Assembly: GCF_029760895.1 (NCBI RefSeq)
Contig: NZ_CP121679.1
Coordinates: 1,984,001 to 2,048,000, forward strand
Length of the DNA: 64,000 nt
Direction: 5' to 3'
DNA from: Ancylobacter sp. WKF20
GTDB taxonomy: Bacteria > Pseudomonadota > Alphaproteobacteria > Rhizobiales > Xanthobacteraceae
A program made the translations under genes and the position numbers. Shown here piece by piece: positions 50,172 through 59,868 of this stretch. Position 1 is the stretch's first letter; each line of letters begins with the position of its first letter. The notes under the pieces are model-generated. The model did not search any database. It saw only the letters and a program-made list of their open reading frames with translations, and was not told the DNA's origin.

Positions 50172-51584
50172 CTAGGCGGTGAGAACCGGCGGGCGCCGTT
50201 GCGGCCAGCGCGTCGCCTGATGATAGACCTCGCCCGCCGCCAGCACGCGGGCATCCGCGCCGGCCCGTCCGATGAGCTGCATCCCCATCGGCAGGCCCTG
50301 CTCGCCGAAGCCGCAGGGCACGGCGAGGGATGGCAGGCCGATGAGGCTGACCGGCACCACCACCTCCATCCAGCGGTGATAGGTGTCCATCACCCGGCCA
50401 TTGATCTCACGCGGCCAGCGCCAGTCCGCCGGGAAGGGCCAAACCTGCGCCGAGGGCATCACCAGCAGGTCATAGGTGTCGAACAGTGTGGAGGCTACAT
50501 GATACCAGCGCGAGCGCATAAGGCTCGCCGCATAGGCGTCAGCAGCCGTCACGCTGCGGCCGAACTCGATTTCCCACACCGTCTCCGGCTTCAGCAGCGC
50601 CCGCTTGTCGGGGTCCGCCCAGAGCGCGCCCTTGCCACCGGCATTGAGGAAGCCACGCAGGTGAATCCACGCGGTCCACAGCTCCTCGGCCGGGAAAGGC
50701 GGCGGCACCTCGTCGATGGTGGTGCCAAGTTGCTCAAGCACCGCAAGGCCTTGCCGGCAGAGATCGAGAATGCCGGGCTCGCAAGGGTAGGCCCCGCCCC
50801 AGTCGCCGAGCCAGCCGACCCGCAGGCCGGCGAGATTGGCCGCAGGCCCCGGTTCATAGCGGAAGGCAGGGCGCGGGAAAGGCGCGGCGGGGTTCTCGCC
50901 GGACAGCGTTTCCAGAAGCCGGGCGACGTCCTCCACCGTGCGCCCCATCGGCCCGTCCGTGGCCATGGTCGCCATGAAGGTCTCGCCCTCCGCGTCAGAA
51001 GGCACAAGGCCCCAGCTCGGCCGGAAGCCATAGACGTTGCAGAAGGCGGCCGGGTTGCGCAGGCTCCCCATCATGTCCGAGCCATCGGCAACCGGCACCA
51101 GCCGCGCCGCCAGCGCCGCCGCCGCTCCGCCAGAGGAGCCACCCGCCGCGCGGGTAATATCATACGGATTGCGCGTCACACCGTAGACGGGATTGAAGCT
51201 GTGGCTGCCATGACCCCATTCCGGCGTATTGGTCTTGCCGGTGAAGATCGCCCCGGCCGCGCGCAGCCGGGCGGCGACGAGATCATCCGCCACCGGCACA
51301 TAGTCGCGGTGGAGCGGCGAGCCATAGGTCGTGCGCAGCCCGCGCACCGCCACCAGATCCTTCACTGCATGCGGCAGGCCATGCATCCAGCCACGCGGCG
51401 CGGCCTCATCGGCGGCGCGGGCCTCGTCCATCAGCACATCCGCGTCACGCGGGGCGACGATGGCGTTGATGGTATCATTTGCCGGAAGACGGTCGAGATA
51501 GGCGGCCATCACCTCCGACGGACGCACCTCGCGGGTGGCGATGAGGCGCGACAACTCGCTGGCCGTGAGGTCCATCAGTGACAT
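50172..51584 (-). CDS. Amidase, amidase-signature family
   Basis: A 470-residue amidase. The catalytic Lys is in HAVKDLVAVRG, the cis-Ser in AAGGSSGGAAAALAARLVPVADG and the nucleophile Ser in SDMMGSLRNPAAF (DMMGS rather than DxGGS, a known subgroup form). It hydrolyses an amide to acid and ammonia or amine. The start at 51584 was taken at MSLMDLTASEL; 15 more codons are open upstream. It is transcribed in the same direction as the pot-type transporter downstream of that cluster, and a second amidase lies at 57604, so it may act on the transported compound. Confidence 0.9.
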   Translation of the reverse strand: MSLMDLTASELSRLIATREVRPSEVMAAYLDRLPANDTINAIVAPRDADVLMDEARAADEAAPRGWMHGLPHAVKDLVAVRGLRTTYGSPLHRDYVPVADDLVAARLRAAGAIFTGKTNTPEWGHGSHSFNPVYGVTRNPYDITRAAGGSSGGAAAALAARLVPVADGSDMMGSLRNPAAFCNVYGFRPSWGLVPSDAEGETFMATMATDGPMGRTVEDVARLLETLSGENPAAPFPRPAFRYEPGPAANLAGLRVGWLGDWGGAYPCEPGILDLCRQGLAVLEQLGTTIDEVPPPFPAEELWTAWIHLRGFLNAGGKGALWADPDKRALLKPETVWEIEFGRSVTAADAYAASLMRSRWYHVASTLFDTYDLLVMPSAQVWPFPADWRWPREINGRVMDTYHRWMEVVVPVSLIGLPSLAVPCGFGEQGLPMGMQLIGRAGADARVLAAGEVYHQATRWPQRRPPVLTA

Positions 51585-51695
51585 GGGCGTGTCCACAAGC
51601 CGACCGAAGCGACAGGGAGTAGTACGCATTGCCTAAGGGCAGGATCAATCTACACTAGAATACGCGTACACGAATGCGCGCGGCGAAGATTTGCG

Positions 51696-51833
51696 ATGAC
51701 CCTGCTACGGTTTCAACTCGCGCTGATGCTGGTTCATCTGGCGGCCCTGGTGGCGCCAGCAAGTTTCCGGCCGCGCTTCATCACCTTGATCGAAAGTCTG
51801 CGCTCGATGGTGGAGATGCTCAATGAGCGTTGA
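51696..51833 (+). CDS. Possible 45-residue small protein
   Basis: Open frame MTLLRFQLALMLVHLAALVA followed by a polar PASFRPRFITLIESLRSMVEMLNER. It has one hydrophobic segment and an amphipathic tail, so it could be a small membrane protein. The ribosome site is weak. It is the only candidate in the 323-base gap between the amidase start and the binding-protein stop (51585-51907). No homology can be claimed. Confidence 0.3.
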   Translation: MTLLRFQLALMLVHLAALVAPASFRPRFITLIESLRSMVEMLNER

Positions 51834-51907
51834 GCAGTCCAACCTGATCGCTCTCATCGGGTAGAGATCCCGGCGAGCAAAGCCCGCCGGGATTGATCAG
51901 GCGGGTA

Positions 51908-52942
51908 TTACTTGTTCACGTCGGTCCAGATGCGCGCATAGAGGTCGGAAACCTCCGGCGGGCAGGTCGTGAGGAACTCGCCGGCCTTCTCGAACTGCGC
52001 CGGAACGTTCAGCTCCGGGGCATCCTTCATGTCGGCCGGGAAGAACTTCTCCGACCCCTTGATGCCGTTGGCATATTTGGCGAAGGCCGAGATCAGCGCG
52101 GCATTCTCCGGCTCCATGATGAAGTTCATGAACAGCTTGGCGTTCTCGACATTCTTGGCGTCCTTCACGATCGCCACGCTGTCCATGAACACCGGGTAGC
52201 CTTCCTTCGGATAGCCGAAGGCGATGTCCGGGTTCTTCAGGCGCGAGCGCAGGATGGCGCCGTTCCAGTAATACACCGCGGCATAGTCGCCCGAGGGCAG
52301 CTTCTCGGTCACGCTGTAGTCCATGGCAAGCCACTTGGGCTTGGCTTCCAGCAGCTTGTCGCGGACCTTCTTCAGCACCGCCTTGTCGGCCGTGCACCAG
52401 TCGCCGCCGACATATTTGATGGTGGCGAAGAGAACGTCGTTCATCTCCGGCTCGACATTGATCTTGCCGACCAGTTCCTTAGGCGGATCAAGGAAGATGG
52501 CGGAGGTGTTGATGTCGCCGCTATAGACCTTCTTGTTGATGCCGATGCCGCTCAGGCCCCACTGCCACGGCACCGAATAGTGACGGCCCGGATCCCACGG
52601 CACGTTCACCCAGCGCTCGTCGACATTCTTGAAGTTCGACATCTGGTCCGGGCGGGCCTCCAGCAGCAGGCCTTCCTTGATCCAGATCGGCAGATAGTTG
52701 GCCGAGGGCACCACGATGTCGAAGCCATGGCCGCCGGCGCGGATCTTGGCCAGCGCGGTATCGTTCGAGTCGTAGTCGGTGACGCTCACCTTGACCTTAT
52801 AGGTGTCCTCGAACTTCTTGATCAGCTCGGGGCTGGTGTAGTCGCCCCAGTTGTAGATGTTGAGGTTGCCCTCGGCCGCGGCGCTGCCGGCAAGACCCAG
52901 CAGGGCGAACGCCGCCGAGGCGGCCGTCATCTTCCAGTTCAT
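51908..52942 (-). CDS. Polyamine-type ABC transporter, periplasmic binding protein
   Basis: A 344-residue PotD/PotF-like protein. The signal peptide MNWKMTAASAAFALLGLAG ends near AAAEG. NLNIYNWGDYTSPELIKKFEDTYKVKV is the classical start of spermidine/putrescine-binding proteins, and later YWNGAILRSRLKNPDIAFGYPKEGYPVFMD and KLFMNFIMEPENAALISAF. The true ligand could be another cationic or amide compound. It is the last gene of the ABCD-ordered operon. Confidence 0.92.
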   Translation of the reverse strand: MNWKMTAASAAFALLGLAGSAAAEGNLNIYNWGDYTSPELIKKFEDTYKVKVSVTDYDSNDTALAKIRAGGHGFDIVVPSANYLPIWIKEGLLLEARPDQMSNFKNVDERWVNVPWDPGRHYSVPWQWGLSGIGINKKVYSGDINTSAIFLDPPKELVGKINVEPEMNDVLFATIKYVGGDWCTADKAVLKKVRDKLLEAKPKWLAMDYSVTEKLPSGDYAAVYYWNGAILRSRLKNPDIAFGYPKEGYPVFMDSVAIVKDAKNVENAKLFMNFIMEPENAALISAFAKYANGIKGSEKFFPADMKDAPELNVPAQFEKAGEFLTTCPPEVSDLYARIWTDVNK

Positions 52943-52970
52943 GTTCCGTCTCCGTAAGGTCTCGTTATCG

Positions 52971-53771
52971 TTAGGTCTTGCGGCGGTTGATGAAGAAGAA
53001 CGCCGTCACCAGAACCACCGACAGCGCCAGGAAGGCCGTGGCGATGGCGTTGATTTCGGGTGTCACGGCGCGGCGGATCTGGCCGAGCATGTAGGTCGGC
53101 AGGGTGTCCTGCCCGCCCGATTTGACGAACTCGGTGATGACCACGTCGTCCAGCGAGATGACGAAGGCGAGCATGAAGCCGGCGATGATGCCGGGCCTCA
53201 AGAGCGGCAGCGTCACCCGCCGGAAGGCCATCCACGGCGTCGCATAGAGATCGGCCGCCGCGCGCTCGAGCGTGGAGTCCATGCTCTCCAGACGCGCGCG
53301 GATCGGCAGATAGGCGAAGGGAATGCAGAAGGCGGTATGGGCGATGATCAGGTAGCCAAGCCCGGAATAGCCGGTCCACACCTTGATGCGCGAGAACACG
53401 ATCAGCAGCGCCACGGCGGTGACGATCTCCGGCACCATCAGCGGCGTGTTGATGAAGGCGTATTTGATCCCGAGCCCGCGATAGGGCGCCGTGCGGGTGG
53501 TGGCGATCGCGGCCATGGTGGCAGCGATGGTGGCGATGGTCGCCGCGCTCACCGCGATGATGAGCGAGCGCCACGCCGCATCCTGCACGGCGCGATTGTC
53601 CCACGCATCGGCGAACCAGCGCAGCGAGAAGCCGCCCCAGGTGGTGACGGATTCGCTCGCGTTGAAGGCGTAGGCGACCAGCGTCAGGATCGGCAGATAC
53701 AGCATCGCGAAGGTGAACATCGCGATGGTACCGAAGCCGGTCTGGGAGCGTATGTCGAAGTGCCTAGCCAT
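52971..53771 (-). CDS. Polyamine-type ABC transporter permease (PotC-like)
   Basis: A 266-residue inner-membrane protein with about six helices (the first at residues 14-35, MFTFAMLYLPILTLVAYAF). The permease loop with EAA-like sequence is AAADLYATPWMAFRRVTLPLLRPGI. The start MARHFDIRSQTG at 53771 overlaps the preceding permease gene by 8 bases; 11 upstream codons are open but belong to that gene's shadow. Confidence 0.92.
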   Translation of the reverse strand: MARHFDIRSQTGFGTIAMFTFAMLYLPILTLVAYAFNASESVTTWGGFSLRWFADAWDNRAVQDAAWRSLIIAVSAATIATIAATMAAIATTRTAPYRGLGIKYAFINTPLMVPEIVTAVALLIVFSRIKVWTGYSGLGYLIIAHTAFCIPFAYLPIRARLESMDSTLERAAADLYATPWMAFRRVTLPLLRPGIIAGFMLAFVISLDDVVITEFVKSGGQDTLPTYMLGQIRRAVTPEINAIATAFLALSVVLVTAFFFINRRKT

Positions 53772-54687
53772 GCTGCGCCCCCGTGCGTGCGGCGTTGCGC
53801 ACATAGAACAGCAGGGCCACCATCACCGCCGCCATGAGCGCGATGGAGAGCGCCGCGCCGAGCGGCCAGTTGCGGCCGGAGCCGAATTGCAGCTCGATCA
53901 AATTGCCGAGCATCATGTTCTTGCCGCCCCCCAGAACGCGCGGGATCACATAGGCGCCAAGCGAGGGAATGAAGACCAGGATCGAGCCGGCGATGATACC
54001 GGGCTTGACCAGCGGTATGATGATGCGGCGGAGCACGGCGAAGCGGCCGGCATAGAGATCATAGCCCGCCTCGACCAGCCGGAAGTCCAGCTTCTCCATG
54101 CTGGCATAGAGCGGCAGCACCATGAGCGGAAGGTAGACATACACCATGCCGAACAGGATGGCCCAGTCGGTGTACATGATCTGCAGGGGCTGATCGATGA
54201 CGTGCAGCCAGATCAGCAGCGTGTTGAGGATGCCCTCGTTGCGGATCACCTGCTGCATGGCGAAGGTGCGGATCAGCAGGTTGGTCCAGAACGGGATGGT
54301 CACGAGGAACACCCACATCTCCCGCGTATGCCGCGGCCGCGTCGCGATGAAATAGGCCGTCGGGAAACCGAGAGCGAGGGTCGCCAGCGTGGTGATCATC
54401 GACAGGCGCACCGAGCGCCAGATGATCGAGAGATGGGCGTCGGCGATGGCGACGGTGTCGTCGAACATGTCCCGCTGGAGAAAGACGGAGAACCATCCGT
54501 CGAGCGAGAACTGGCCGAATTTCACATCGCCATAATCGCCCTTCGCCATGAAGGAATAGGCGAGCATGACGAAGAGCGGGCCGATGGCGGCAACGAAGAT
54601 TATGGCGAGGGCCGGCAGCGAGAGCAGCCAGCGGCTGCGCACCCGTTCCCGTTCGGCCCTTTCGGCGGCTTCCGCAGCACTGGCCAT
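53764..54687 (-). CDS. Polyamine-type ABC transporter permease (PotB-like)
   Basis: A 307-residue permease. A charged N-terminus (AAEAAERAERERVRSRW) precedes six predicted helices. The EAA loop is VEAGYDLYAGRFAVLRRIIIPLVKPGI, and a large periplasmic loop occurs after the first helix (KGDYGDVKFGQFSLDGWFSVF), as in PotB. It forms the channel with the PotC-like subunit. It starts 2 bases after the ATPase gene stop. Confidence 0.92.
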   Translation of the reverse strand: MASAAEAAERAERERVRSRWLLSLPALAIIFVAAIGPLFVMLAYSFMAKGDYGDVKFGQFSLDGWFSVFLQRDMFDDTVAIADAHLSIIWRSVRLSMITTLATLALGFPTAYFIATRPRHTREMWVFLVTIPFWTNLLIRTFAMQQVIRNEGILNTLLIWLHVIDQPLQIMYTDWAILFGMVYVYLPLMVLPLYASMEKLDFRLVEAGYDLYAGRFAVLRRIIIPLVKPGIIAGSILVFIPSLGAYVIPRVLGGGKNMMLGNLIELQFGSGRNWPLGAALSIALMAAVMVALLFYVRNAARTGAQHG

Positions 54688-54689
54688 GG

Positions 54690-55796
54690 TCAGTCCCTCA
54701 GCACCTGGGCCGCATCCGCGGCGATGTCGATGCCAATGCGGTCGCCCACCACGAAGCCGCAGGACTGGCTGCGCGAGTTTTGCTGGCGCACCATGAACAC
54801 GGCGCCGTCGCTCAGCCGCGTATGGATATGCGTGTCGGTCCCGAAATAGACGACGTTCTCCACCGTGCCGGAAAGCTGGCCGCCCGTCGCCACCGCCCGC
54901 GCATGTTCGGGGCGCACCACAACGGTAACGCTGCTGGCGGGTGCGGCACCCTCGGCAACCGTCGCGTCGATCTCGGCGCCGGAGGAAAGACGCACCCGCG
55001 CCATGCCGCCGGACGTGCCGATAACGGCCGCCGTGAGGAGGTTGGTCTCGCCGATGAAGTCCGCGACGAAGCGATCGGCCGGCTTGTCATAGATGTCCCA
55101 GGGCGAGCCGATCTGCAGCACCTTGCCCTTGGACATGACCGCGATGCGGTCGGACATGGTGAGCGCTTCTTCCTGGTCATGCGTCACGAAGACGAAGGTG
55201 ATGCCGGTCTCGCTCTGCATCCGCTTGAGCTCGATCTGCATCTCCTTGCGCAGCTTGTAGTCGAGCGCCGAGAGCGGCTCGTCGAGCAGCAGCACCTTCG
55301 GGCTCGGCGCCAGCGCGCGGGCGAGCGCGACGCGCTGGGCCTGGCCACCGGAAATCTGGTCGGTGCGCCGGCCAGCCAGTTCCTCCATCCGCACAAGCTT
55401 CAGCATGGCGGCGACGCGGCTGGTGATCTCCGCCTTGGGCTTGCCGAGCATCTCCAACCCAAAGGCGATGTTCTCGCGCACGGTGAGGTGCGGAAACAGG
55501 GCGTAGCTCTGGAACACCGTGTTGATCGGCCGCTTAAAGGGCGGCAGGCCGGCAATGTCCTCGCCATGCAGCAGGATGGCGCCTTCGGTCGGATACTCGA
55601 AGCCGGCGATCATGCGCAGCAGTGTAGTTTTACCGCAGCCGGACGGTCCGAGGAGGGTGAAGAACTCATTCTCGCGAATCGCGATCGACACATTGTCGAG
55701 GGCCCGAAGCGCGGTCGGCCCCTGCCCGAACTCCTTGACGATCCCCCTTGCCTCAATGGCCACACGTTGTTCCCGCGCCAAGGAAGGGTCCGGCAT
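54690..55796 (-). CDS. Polyamine-type ABC transporter ATPase (PotA-like)
   Basis: A 368-residue ATPase with Walker [13 protein letters not shown], signature [19 protein letters not shown], Walker [13 protein letters not shown] and H-loop FVTHDQEEA. The C-terminal TOBE_2 domain ([10 protein letters not shown] and following) is typical of PotA/CysA-type importers. It energises uptake through the two permeases. It is the first gene of the four-gene operon and is divergent from the amidohydrolase across a 158-base region with an inverted repeat. Confidence 0.93.
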   Translation of the reverse strand: MPDPSLAREQRVAIEARGIVKEFGQGPTALRALDNVSIAIRENEFFTLLGPSGCGKTTLLRMIAGFEYPTEGAILLHGEDIAGLPPFKRPINTVFQSYALFPHLTVRENIAFGLEMLGKPKAEITSRVAAMLKLVRMEELAGRRTDQISGGQAQRVALARALAPSPKVLLLDEPLSALDYKLRKEMQIELKRMQSETGITFVFVTHDQEEALTMSDRIAVMSKGKVLQIGSPWDIYDKPADRFVADFIGETNLLTAAVIGTSGGMARVRLSSGAEIDATVAEGAAPASSVTVVVRPEHARAVATGGQLSGTVENVVYFGTDTHIHTRLSDGAVFMVRQQNSRSQSCGFVVGDRIGIDIAADAAQVLRD

Positions 55797-55919
55797 ACTC
55801 GCACCTGTTTTCGTCTGATCGCCGCTCTGCGGGCGCCGTGGAACCGGGCGCCCGTTATTGTTGAGGGGAGCCTATTAGACGGCTTGGCGGGCGACAAGGC
55901 GTCCGGCTAAGAATGTGAT

Positions 55920-55945
55920 CAAATTTTGGGACGGTCTAAAATTTG
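55920..55945. promoter_or_regulatory. Inverted repeat upstream of the amidohydrolase
   Basis: CAAATTTT (55920-55927), 10-base spacer, AAAATTTG (55938-55945), perfect 8-base arms in the transporter-amidohydrolase divergent region. The right arm ends only 9 bases before the ATG at 55955, suggesting a repressor site. The regulator is not in the window as far as can be seen. Confidence 0.55.
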
Positions 55946-55954
55946 GGAGCCGCC

Positions 55955-57625
55955 ATGCCGACCGCCGATCTCGTGATCGAAAATGCCCGCCTCATCACCC
56001 TTGATCCGACCCGCCCGCGGGCTGAGGCGATCGCGCTGAAGGACGGCCTCATTCTGGCGGTGGGCTCGCGCGCGGACATCGCGGAGATCGCCCCCACGGC
56101 CACCCGGCGGATCGATGCCGGGGGCGCTAGCGTGCTGCCGGGCTTCATCGACAGCCACATCCATCTCTTCACCGGCGGCGCGCAGCTCTCCAACCTGTCG
56201 CTCGCCGGTGTGACGGGCTTCGACGCCATCGCCGCGGCAGTGCGCGCCCGGGCGGCGGCCGAGCCGGGCGATGGCCTGCTCATGGTCGAGCAGGCCGCCT
56301 ATGCCATGTTTGGCGCCGATGAGCCGATCACCCGGCATATCCTCGACCGCGTGCTCCCCGATCGCCCCCTCGCCTTCTTCGCCAGCGACCATCACACCAT
56401 GTGGGCGAACACCCCGGCGCTGAAGCTCGCCGGCATCCTCACCGGCTATGCCACGCCGCCGGGCGCCGAGGTGGTGATGGGCGCCGATGGTCTCGCCACA
56501 GGCGAACTGTTGGAGTTCGAGGCCTTCGCGCCCATGGCGGCCCTCTCCCCGAGCGGTGGGCGCGACGCGCTGGGACTGCTCGGCAAGGAACCCGCCTCCC
56601 CGCCGACGGCCGCCCAGCGGGCCGTGGACCGCTCGCTCATCGAGCGTGGCCTCGCCTATTGCGCCTCGCTGGGCATCACCAGCTTCCACAACATGGACGG
56701 CAACTTCTATCAGCTGGAGCTGATGGAGGAGATCGAGCGCGCCGGCGGGATGATCGTGCGCGGACGCGTGCCCTTCCGCTACATCCCCGGCATGACGCTG
56801 GCCGATCTCGGCAAGGCCGAGGAGATGCGCCGGCGCTGGACGTCCGACCGGCTGAAGGCGGATTTCGTCAAGATCTTCATGGATGGCGTGGTGGAATCCT
56901 ACACCGCCCACATGTTCGAGGATTATTGCGGCCGGCCAGGCGTGAAGGGCTCGTCCTTCTTCGAGGCGGAGGAGTTCGATGCCATCTGCGTCGAGGCCGA
57001 CCGGCTCGGCTTCCAGATCGCTGTCCACGCCATTGGCGACGCGGCGGTCAACCGCACGCTGAACGGCTATGAGGCGGCCCGCCGCGCCAATGGCCCGCGC
57101 GACAGCCGGCACCGCATCGAACACATCGAACTGCTCGCCCCCGCAGATCTGCCGCGCTTCACCGAGCTCGGCGTCATCGCCTCGATGCAGCCGACCCATG
57201 CACCGGGCGGCGCCTACCCGACCGAGCCGATCCTCTCCATGATCGGCAAGGAACGGCTGAAGTTCGGTTACTCCTGGCAGACCATCCGCAACACCGGCGC
57301 GCGGCTCGTCTTCGCCAGCGACTGGCCGGTGGCCGCCCTCGATCCGCTCTATGGCATCAAGACCGCGATGACGCGCGGCCCGATCTTCGAGGGCGCGCCG
57401 GATGAACGGCAGTCGCTCATCGACTCGATCGCCGGCTTCACCGCGGATGGCGCCTTCACCGAGTTCACGGAAGACCGCAAGGGCGTGCTGAAGCCCAGCT
57501 ACATGGCCGACGTCGTGATCCTCTCCGGCGACATCGAGGCGACGGCGCCGGAGGCCATTGATGAGCTGAGGGTCGCCGCCACGATCTGCGGCGGCGACAT
57601 CACCTATGAGCGCAGCGCCGCGTAG
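55955..57625 (+). CDS. Amidohydrolase, YtcJ-like (amidohydrolase_3)
   Basis: A 556-residue metal-dependent hydrolase. The metal-binding HxH is in PGFIDSHIHLFTGG. A second set includes GFQIAVHAIGDAAVN (His), HRIEHIELLAP (His) and FASDWPVAALDP (Asp). The length suits the YtcJ/NfdA group, which hydrolyses N-acyl or N-formyl amines among other compounds. GGGAG lies before the ATG at 55955. The gene is divergent from the transporter and overlaps the convergent amidase by 22 bases at its 3' end. Confidence 0.9.
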   Translation: MPTADLVIENARLITLDPTRPRAEAIALKDGLILAVGSRADIAEIAPTATRRIDAGGASVLPGFIDSHIHLFTGGAQLSNLSLAGVTGFDAIAAAVRARAAAEPGDGLLMVEQAAYAMFGADEPITRHILDRVLPDRPLAFFASDHHTMWANTPALKLAGILTGYATPPGAEVVMGADGLATGELLEFEAFAPMAALSPSGGRDALGLLGKEPASPPTAAQRAVDRSLIERGLAYCASLGITSFHNMDGNFYQLELMEEIERAGGMIVRGRVPFRYIPGMTLADLGKAEEMRRRWTSDRLKADFVKIFMDGVVESYTAHMFEDYCGRPGVKGSSFFEAEEFDAICVEADRLGFQIAVHAIGDAAVNRTLNGYEAARRANGPRDSRHRIEHIELLAPADLPRFTELGVIASMQPTHAPGGAYPTEPILSMIGKERLKFGYSWQTIRNTGARLVFASDWPVAALDPLYGIKTAMTRGPIFEGAPDERQSLIDSIAGFTADGAFTEFTEDRKGVLKPSYMADVVILSGDIEATAPEAIDELRVAATICGGDITYERSAA

Positions 57626-59097
57626 CTGACGGGCGGGCGCTTGTCGAACCACGGCAGCGCCTCCTCGATGCGGGCGCTGAGGTTGATGAGCAGTTCGTCA
57701 TTGCCGAAGGCCGCGGCGATCTGCACGCCCACCGGCAGCCCGTCCGCCGTCCAGTGCAGCGGCAGCGAGGCGGCGGGCTGGCCGGAGGCGTTGAACGCGG
57801 CGGTGAAGGGCGAGTAGGCGAAAACCTGTCCGGGCCCCATGCGGTAGTCGACATAATCGTCGGAGCGATGGTTGAACCGCCCGAGCTGCGCCGGCGGCTC
57901 GGCCAAAGTCGCCGTCAGCAGCACGTCGTAGCGCTCGAAGAAGGTCGCCATCTCGCGCCCATAGGCGTGGACCTTGTTGATCGACTCGAGATAGTCCGCA
58001 CCGCTCACCGTGCGGGCATAGGCGATGGCGCCGCGCGCAATCCCCTCGATCTCGCCCTCTTCCAGCGGCCGGCCGCGCCGGCGCACGGCGCTCTCCACCG
58101 AGAGCGCGGAACCGCAGGCGACGATCTTGGTCCAGGCCGCCATCATGCCGGGCGTGTCGGACTGCGGCAGCGCCTCCTCTACGATATGGCCCATGCTCTC
58201 CAGCAGCTTCGCTGCCCTCTCTACCGCCGCCCGGCACTCGGGATGGATGGCTTCCCCGACCAGCGAGGTGGTGGCGAAGCCGACGCGCAGACGCCGGGTG
58301 GGCAGGTCCATCGCCTTGCGGTAGCCGGTCTCCAGCGGGGGAGCGACATAGGGAGCGCCGAGGTCCGGCCCCTGGCAGGCATCCAGCAGCACGGCGCTGT
58401 CGCGCACGGAGCGGGTGAGGAAGCCATCAATCGCCATGCCGGCCCAGCCTTCCCCGACATAGGGACCATCAGGCAGGCGGGCGCGCGTCGCCTTGAAGCC
58501 GTAGAGACCGCAGCTCGAGGCGGGAATGCGCACCGAGCCACCACCATCCGACCCATGCGCCGCCGGCAGGATGCCCGCCGCGACCGCCGCACCCGCTCCA
58601 CCCGAGGAGCCGCCGGGCGTGTGGGCGAGATTCCACGGATTATGGGTCGGCCCGCCATAGACGGCAGCCTCGGTTGTCGGCCCGACGCCGCCCTCGGGCG
58701 AGGTGGTGCGTCCGAAGGTCACCAGTCCCGCCGCCTTGATGCGGGCATAGATCGAGGAATCCTTGCCGTAATGGGTATCGGCGAAGAGCCGCGAGCCGTT
58801 GTTCGAGGGAAAATCGATCGCCTCGCAGCCGAGATCCTTGATAAGGAACGGCACGCCGCGCAGCGGACCCTCGCACAGCCCCTCACTGATCAGCCGGCGG
58901 GCGACATTCTCCCGCAACATGGTGACGGCGTTTAGCTTGGGGTTCAGCGCTTCCACGCGGCGCAACGCTTCGTCCAGCAACTCGCCGGGCGTGACCTCGC
59001 GCGTGCGGACCAGCTCGGCCAGCCCCACGGCGTCGCTGCGATCATAGAGAGTGGCAATATCCACGATTGAGATTTCCTGCCGAAGGCGGCCGCTCAT
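57604..59097 (-). CDS. Amidase, amidase-signature family
   Basis: A 497-residue amidase. Catalytic Lys is in VPFLIKDLGCE, cis-Ser in TPGGSSGGAGAAVAAGILPAAHG and nucleophile in SDGGGSVRIPASSCGLYGFKATR, the full consensus. It resembles aryl/acyl amidases and 6-aminohexanoate-type hydrolases. Possible starts are at 59097 and a few residues later. It shares little beyond the signature with the amidase at 50172, so the two are not a recent duplication. Confidence 0.92.
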   Translation of the reverse strand: MSGRLRQEISIVDIATLYDRSDAVGLAELVRTREVTPGELLDEALRRVEALNPKLNAVTMLRENVARRLISEGLCEGPLRGVPFLIKDLGCEAIDFPSNNGSRLFADTHYGKDSSIYARIKAAGLVTFGRTTSPEGGVGPTTEAAVYGGPTHNPWNLAHTPGGSSGGAGAAVAAGILPAAHGSDGGGSVRIPASSCGLYGFKATRARLPDGPYVGEGWAGMAIDGFLTRSVRDSAVLLDACQGPDLGAPYVAPPLETGYRKAMDLPTRRLRVGFATTSLVGEAIHPECRAAVERAAKLLESMGHIVEEALPQSDTPGMMAAWTKIVACGSALSVESAVRRRGRPLEEGEIEGIARGAIAYARTVSGADYLESINKVHAYGREMATFFERYDVLLTATLAEPPAQLGRFNHRSDDYVDYRMGPGQVFAYSPFTAAFNASGQPAASLPLHWTADGLPVGVQIAAAFGNDELLINLSARIEEALPWFDKRPPVSYAALRS

Positions 59098-59204
59098 CGT
59101 GTCGGCGCGCCGGACTCACGGGATGCCGACCGGAGAGGCGGCGCATCTTTGTGAGCCGGGCCGGTGCCGGACGCAATCCATGGCGTAGCGGAACGCCGCA
59201 ACAG

Positions 59205-59236
59205 AAAACGCCCGCCCTGCCTTGGCAGGACGGGCG
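59205..59236 (-). terminator. Rho-independent terminator for the BA14K gene
   Basis: On the minus strand the stem CGCCCGTCCTGCC / GGCAGGGCGGGCG (one mismatch, 3-base loop) is followed by TTTT. It lies 21 bases after the BA14K stop. Confidence 0.85.
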
Positions 59237-59256
59237 CTCATCTTGGTAAAAACGGA

Positions 59257-59736
59257 TCAGCTATAGGGCGAAACGCACTGCTGGCGCGGGCCGCCATAAG
59301 GCTGGAACGTGTTGTCCGAGGCGCGGTACGAGCGGTACTGCTGCGAGCACCACGACACATGTCCGCCGCCCCCGGCCGGGGCCGAATAGCTGGGCTGCGC
59401 GGCGATCGCGCCGCCGATCAGCGCGCCAGCCGCGAAGGCCCCAGCGGGGAACCACCAGCCATTATGCTGGCGATAGCCCGGACGGTAGTAATTATAGCCC
59501 CGCTGGCCATTGTAATAATGGCGGTTGGCCTGGCGGTAATAGCCGCGATTGGGCCGCTCCATGTGAGGGCCACGCCCGTAATGGCGGCCGGGCCGCGCCT
59601 GCGTGTGCTGAACGAGTTCGCTCATGCTGCCATTGCGCGAGGTACCCGTGTCATTCCATGGGGCGGCGACGGCGGGCGCGAGACTCGCCAAGAAAAGCGT
59701 CGCTGCAGCGGCGATGGCGACGGTAAATTTCTTCAT
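59257..59736 (-). CDS. BA14K family periplasmic protein
   Basis: A 159-residue protein. The signal peptide is KKFTVAIAAAATLFLASLAPAVA. A Tyr/Arg/Gly/Asn-rich central part (RGYYRQANRHYYNGQRGYNYY) precedes a hydrophobic glycine zipper (FPAGAFAAGALIGGAIAA). The C-terminal BA14K motif is HVSWCSQQYRSYRASDNTFQPYGGPRQQC. BA14K is an immunoreactive, lectin-like surface protein in Brucella, and the family is restricted mainly to Hyphomicrobiales. The start MKKF at 59736 was chosen for the signal peptide. Confidence 0.9.
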   Translation of the reverse strand: MKKFTVAIAAAATLFLASLAPAVAAPWNDTGTSRNGSMSELVQHTQARPGRHYGRGPHMERPNRGYYRQANRHYYNGQRGYNYYRPGYRQHNGWWFPAGAFAAGALIGGAIAAQPSYSAPAGGGGHVSWCSQQYRSYRASDNTFQPYGGPRQQCVSPYS

Positions 59737-59868
59737 GATTCTTATCCTCGAAGACAGCTTTCCGGACAGATACGATAATCTTAACGTCAGAAAAGAGCTC
59801 GTTTGGCGATCAATGCGACACAATTCTATGACGCACTTAATCGCCGGAGCGAGTGACTGTACCGAGAC

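Noticed and set aside
51055..51090. Amidase with DMMGS in place of DxGGS as an inactive enzyme
   Set aside because: Lys, cis-Ser and nucleophile Ser are all present and the DMMGSLRNPA form is, to my knowledge, a usual variant of one amidase subgroup.
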